A stretch of DNA of 64,000 nt from JAGWRI01 sp035700805 (GTDB lineage: Bacteria > Gemmatimonadota > Gemmatimonadetes > Gemmatimonadales > Gemmatimonadaceae): NCBI GenBank assembly GCA_035700805.1, contig DASSOG010000048.1, positions 1 through 64,000 of the forward strand, written 5' to 3'. Below the pieces are notes generated by a model that was not told the DNA's origin, did no database searches, and was given only the letters and a program-made list of their open reading frames with translations. The position numbers were made by a program, and so were the translations under genes. Positions 61,309 to 64,000 of the stretch are shown here, piece after piece (position 1 is the stretch's first letter; every line of letters starts with the position of its first letter).

Positions 61309-63975
61309 CTACTCTTCCCGCAACGCGTCCATCGGATCCACGCGGGACGCCCGCCACGCGGGGCGCAGCGCCGCCCCAATTGCCACGGCGCCCAGCACCA
61401 GGACGGAGAGGGTAATCGTGAACGGGTCCGTGGGGGTCATGCCGTACAGGAAACTTCCCACGTATCGCGTGGTGGCGAGTGCGAGCAGCAAACCGCCCGC
61501 CAGCCCGATGGCCACCAGCTTGCCGGCCTCGCCCACGATCATCTGCACCACGCTCGGTCCCGCGGCGCCCAGCGCCATGCGAATGCCGATCTCGTTGCGG
61601 CGGCGCGTCACGGTATATGACATCGTGCCATAGAGTCCGATCACCGCGAGCAGCAGCGCGATCGCTCCGAAGAAGCCGGACAGCGTGGCCAGCAGGCGGG
61701 GACGCGTGAGCGAGTCCTCGATCTGGTCGTCGAGCGAGCGGAACTCCAGCGAGATGCTCGGGCTCATGCGCGCGGCGGTGGCCTTGATGGCTGGAACGAG
61801 CGCGCCCGAATTTCCGGCGCCGCGCACCACGTAGCTGATCACGGCTGGATTGAAGCCTCCCTGACCAAGCGGCACGTAGATGGTGGCGGTCGGCTTCTCG
61901 CTCAGTGATGCATACTTCTCGGTGGCCACCACGCCGATGATCTCCGTGGAGGGACCGTCCGTATCGCCGAACTTCGTGTGATAGGTGTGGCCAATCGGAT
62001 TCTCGCCGTGAAACAGTTGGTCCACCGCCGCCTGGTTCAGCACCGCCACGTTCGGCGCGCCCGGACGCGTGTCGGCCTCGGTGAACACCCGCCCCATCAA
62101 CAGCGGCGTGCGCATGGTGGAGAAGTAGCCGTCGCTCACCTGGTTGAAGTACGACATGGGCAGCTTGCCGTCGGGGGGCGGGTATCCCGGAATGACCACG
62201 AAGTCGTTCCACGACGTGCCGCTCGTGGGCGTGATGAACGCGGCCGCCGCCGCCGCCACGCCGGGTGCCTGCCGCAGGTTGCGCACCATCTGGTCCTGGT
62301 AGTTGAGCAGCAGTGCAGAGGCGCTGTCCTTGCCGGCGGTCAGCCTGGAGAAGTTCATGTCCACCAGGAGCACGCCTCGGCTGTCGAACCCGGTGTTCTG
62401 TGTTACGAGTTTGCGAAAGCTGCCGAGCAGCAGCGCCGCCACGGTCACCAGTCCGAGCGAGAGGGCCACCTGGCCCACCACCAGGGCGCGGCCGGCGCGG
62501 TAGCGCGTGTCGCCGCTCACGATCCCGCGGCCACCCGACTTCATCGCCGCCTGCGGGTCCACACGGGTGGCGCGCCAGGCCGGCAGCAGGCCGAACAGGA
62601 GCGCCGTCAGCACCGCGACGCCGACAGTAAAGGCAAGCACGCGCCCGTCGAGTCCCACGTCGAGGGCCAGCGGCTCGCCGCGCACCGAGATCACGCCCAC
62701 CAGGCTCCGGGCCGCCCAGCGCGCGAACAGCACGCCCAGCGCGGCGCCGATGAGGGCGAGCAGGGCGCTCTCGGTGAGCAGTTGTCGCACCACGCGTCGA
62801 CGGCCCGCACCGATGGCCAGGCGAATCGAGATCTCCCGCTGCCGAGCGGCTCCGCGGGCCATCAGCAGGTTGGCGATGTTGGCGCAGGCGATGAGCAGCA
62901 CCACGCCCACGGCGGCGAGCAGAAAGTAGAGGGCGGCCTGGTAGTTGCTGCGCGCGCCGGAGATTCCGGTGGGCGACGGCAACGCACCGAGCGTGCGCTT
63001 GAGGTACTCAGTCTTGCTGTCCGCTCCCCAGTGCTCGGGCAGCGTTGCCTTGAAGATGCCCGGCGCGGCGACGGCGAGCGCCGCGTTCACCTGCGCCGTG
63101 GACAGTCCCGGCTTTGGCCGCGCGAACAGCCGGAGATACCACCGTGAGCGGATGTCGAGGACGGTGGGGCCTTCGAAGATCGCTTCGCCGCACAGCGGGG
63201 TGTAGATCTCCGCGTTCAGCCCGACCTCCATGCCATCGAATCCGGCGGGCACCACGCCGGCCACGGGAAACGGGTGTCCGTTGAGCGACAGCGTCTGGCC
63301 GACGGCGTTGGCGGCGCTGCCGAACTGGCGCTGCGCAAATCCGGTGCTCACCACCGCCACACCGGGGCATCCGCGCACGTCGTCGGACGGCTGGATCAGG
63401 CGACCCGCAGCGGCATGAATTCCAAGCGTACGGAAGGCGTCACCGCTCACCTCGGCGCCGTTGACGTACCGGACCTCGCCGGCAGGTGAGAGGTTGTACC
63501 GATGGCCGGCATACGCGAACGCTCCTGAGAAGACGGTGGCGTGGTCGCGGATCTGTTCCCAGAGGGGGTTGGTGAACTCGTCGTTGTCGGGGCTGCCCAT
63601 GTTGAGGGCCACCAGTTGCTCGGGGTGGCTTATCGGCAGCGACTTGAAGACGAGGGCGTTGGTGAGGCTGAAGATCGCGGTGTTGGCGCCGATGCCAAGC
63701 GCGAGGGAGAGAATGGCGACGAGCGCGAACCCCGGACTGGCGACCAGCGCCCGCAGCGCGTACCGCACGTCGGACGCCAGCGACTCCAGCCAGGTGAAGA
63801 TGTCGGCGTCGTGCGCGCGTTCCTTCTGCGCGGTCCGATTGCCGAATCGTCGCCTGGCCTCGGCGGCCGCGTCGGCGTCGGCCATGCCCGCGGCGCGCAA
63901 GTCATCGGCGCGTTCGTGCAGGTGAAACTCCATCTCGCGATCCAGGTCGTGCGAGTGGCGGGTGGAGCGGATCAT
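61309..63975 (-). CDS. ADOP-family duplicated ABC permease (MacB/FtsX-like)
   Basis: An 888-residue membrane protein. An N-terminal ADOP prefix (DREMEFHLHERADDLRAAGM, EARRRFGN) precedes a first FtsX/MacB half with its large periplasmic MacB-PCD-like domain (GFALVAILSLALGIGANTAIFSLTNALVFK). A second half repeats the FtsX core (helices near 425-450, 690-720, 780-870). ADOP permeases are abundant in Acidobacteriota and Gemmatimonadota; the ATPase partner and substrate are unknown, and no ATPase gene is adjacent. The last FtsX-type segment ends RPAWRASRVDPMDALREE, as is usual. Confidence 0.9.
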   Translation of the reverse strand: MIRSTRHSHDLDREMEFHLHERADDLRAAGMADADAAAEARRRFGNRTAQKERAHDADIFTWLESLASDVRYALRALVASPGFALVAILSLALGIGANTAIFSLTNALVFKSLPISHPEQLVALNMGSPDNDEFTNPLWEQIRDHATVFSGAFAYAGHRYNLSPAGEVRYVNGAEVSGDAFRTLGIHAAAGRLIQPSDDVRGCPGVAVVSTGFAQRQFGSAANAVGQTLSLNGHPFPVAGVVPAGFDGMEVGLNAEIYTPLCGEAIFEGPTVLDIRSRWYLRLFARPKPGLSTAQVNAALAVAAPGIFKATLPEHWGADSKTEYLKRTLGALPSPTGISGARSNYQAALYFLLAAVGVVLLIACANIANLLMARGAARQREISIRLAIGAGRRRVVRQLLTESALLALIGAALGVLFARWAARSLVGVISVRGEPLALDVGLDGRVLAFTVGVAVLTALLFGLLPAWRATRVDPQAAMKSGGRGIVSGDTRYRAGRALVVGQVALSLGLVTVAALLLGSFRKLVTQNTGFDSRGVLLVDMNFSRLTAGKDSASALLLNYQDQMVRNLRQAPGVAAAAAAFITPTSGTSWNDFVVIPGYPPPDGKLPMSYFNQVSDGYFSTMRTPLLMGRVFTEADTRPGAPNVAVLNQAAVDQLFHGENPIGHTYHTKFGDTDGPSTEIIGVVATEKYASLSEKPTATIYVPLGQGGFNPAVISYVVRGAGNSGALVPAIKATAARMSPSISLEFRSLDDQIEDSLTRPRLLATLSGFFGAIALLLAVIGLYGTMSYTVTRRRNEIGIRMALGAAGPSVVQMIVGEAGKLVAIGLAGGLLLALATTRYVGSFLYGMTPTDPFTITLSVLVLGAVAIGAALRPAWRASRVDPMDALREE

Positions 63976-64000
63976 GTTGACGAGGCGACTGTACCATGCC

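Overview
The window is a high-GC (roughly 68-70%) bacterial chromosome segment, densely coded on both strands, with many 1-4 base stop/start overlaps (ATGA, GTGA, TGATG). The gene mix fits Gemmatimonadota or a close relative: an ADOP-type duplicated permease, a large Vps10/sortilin-like BNR protein, a DUF1080 protein, small ECF sigma/anti-sigma modules, and a SUF operon with a Rieske ferredoxin. This placement is inference from gene content; there is no rRNA or other phylogenetic marker here. I saw no tRNA, rRNA, insertion sequence or CRISPR array.

Layout. 1-6.7 kb is an accessory, defence-like island: the end of a transporter gene, a 5'-truncated cas3 (HD nuclease part only) overlapping a csb3-like gene, an AAA/DUF4143 ATPase, and a two-gene module of a DGQHR-domain protein plus an unrecognised 596-residue protein. 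6.7-12.4 kb holds a NatAB-like ABC exporter, a molybdate/tungstate-type permease and ATPase (modB/modC without a binding protein) and a secreted M20 peptidase. 12.4-18.1 kb is a complete SUF iron-sulfur operon (sufB-C-D-U, Rieske ferredoxin, sufS). 18.1-24.8 kb has a repeat block, an FHA protein and a tightly overlapped six-gene secretion operon: pilin-like subunits, a PapD-like chaperone, a 1012-residue outer-membrane barrel candidate and a small lipoprotein. This looks like a non-canonical chaperone-usher surface-fibre system.

25-36.7 kb is mostly housekeeping: thioredoxin-like protein, a 57-residue membrane protein with a clear terminator, M23 peptidase, YhbY, ferredoxin, a methyltransferase, thioesterase, RNase D, SufT-like protein, an ECF sigma/anti-sigma/double-PDZ module, hydrolases and a diguanylate cyclase. 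36.8-50.8 kb holds the BNR protein, a beta-propeller lipoprotein, QueG, a phosphodiesterase, a LOG protein, a deoxyhypusine-synthase-like enzyme, RmuC, GreA, GlpD and a DUF4321 protein. 50.9-54.3 kb is a fatty-acid beta-oxidation pair (thiolase plus FadJ-type multifunctional enzyme). 54.4-56.1 kb is a second ECF sigma module whose membrane partner carries a CBM48/AMPK-type glycogen-binding domain. 56.1-61 kb holds a DCC protein and a three-gene phosphorelay without any visible DNA-binding output. The right end is an ADOP permease.

The most interesting items are the pilin/chaperone/barrel operon, a 17-bp inverted-repeat motif (TGTCA-N7-TGACA) found both upstream of that operon and upstream of the histidine-kinase operon, the DGQHR plus unknown-protein pair beside decaying cas genes, related repeat blocks inside modC and upstream of sufB, and terminator-like hairpins directly in front of greA and the LOG gene.
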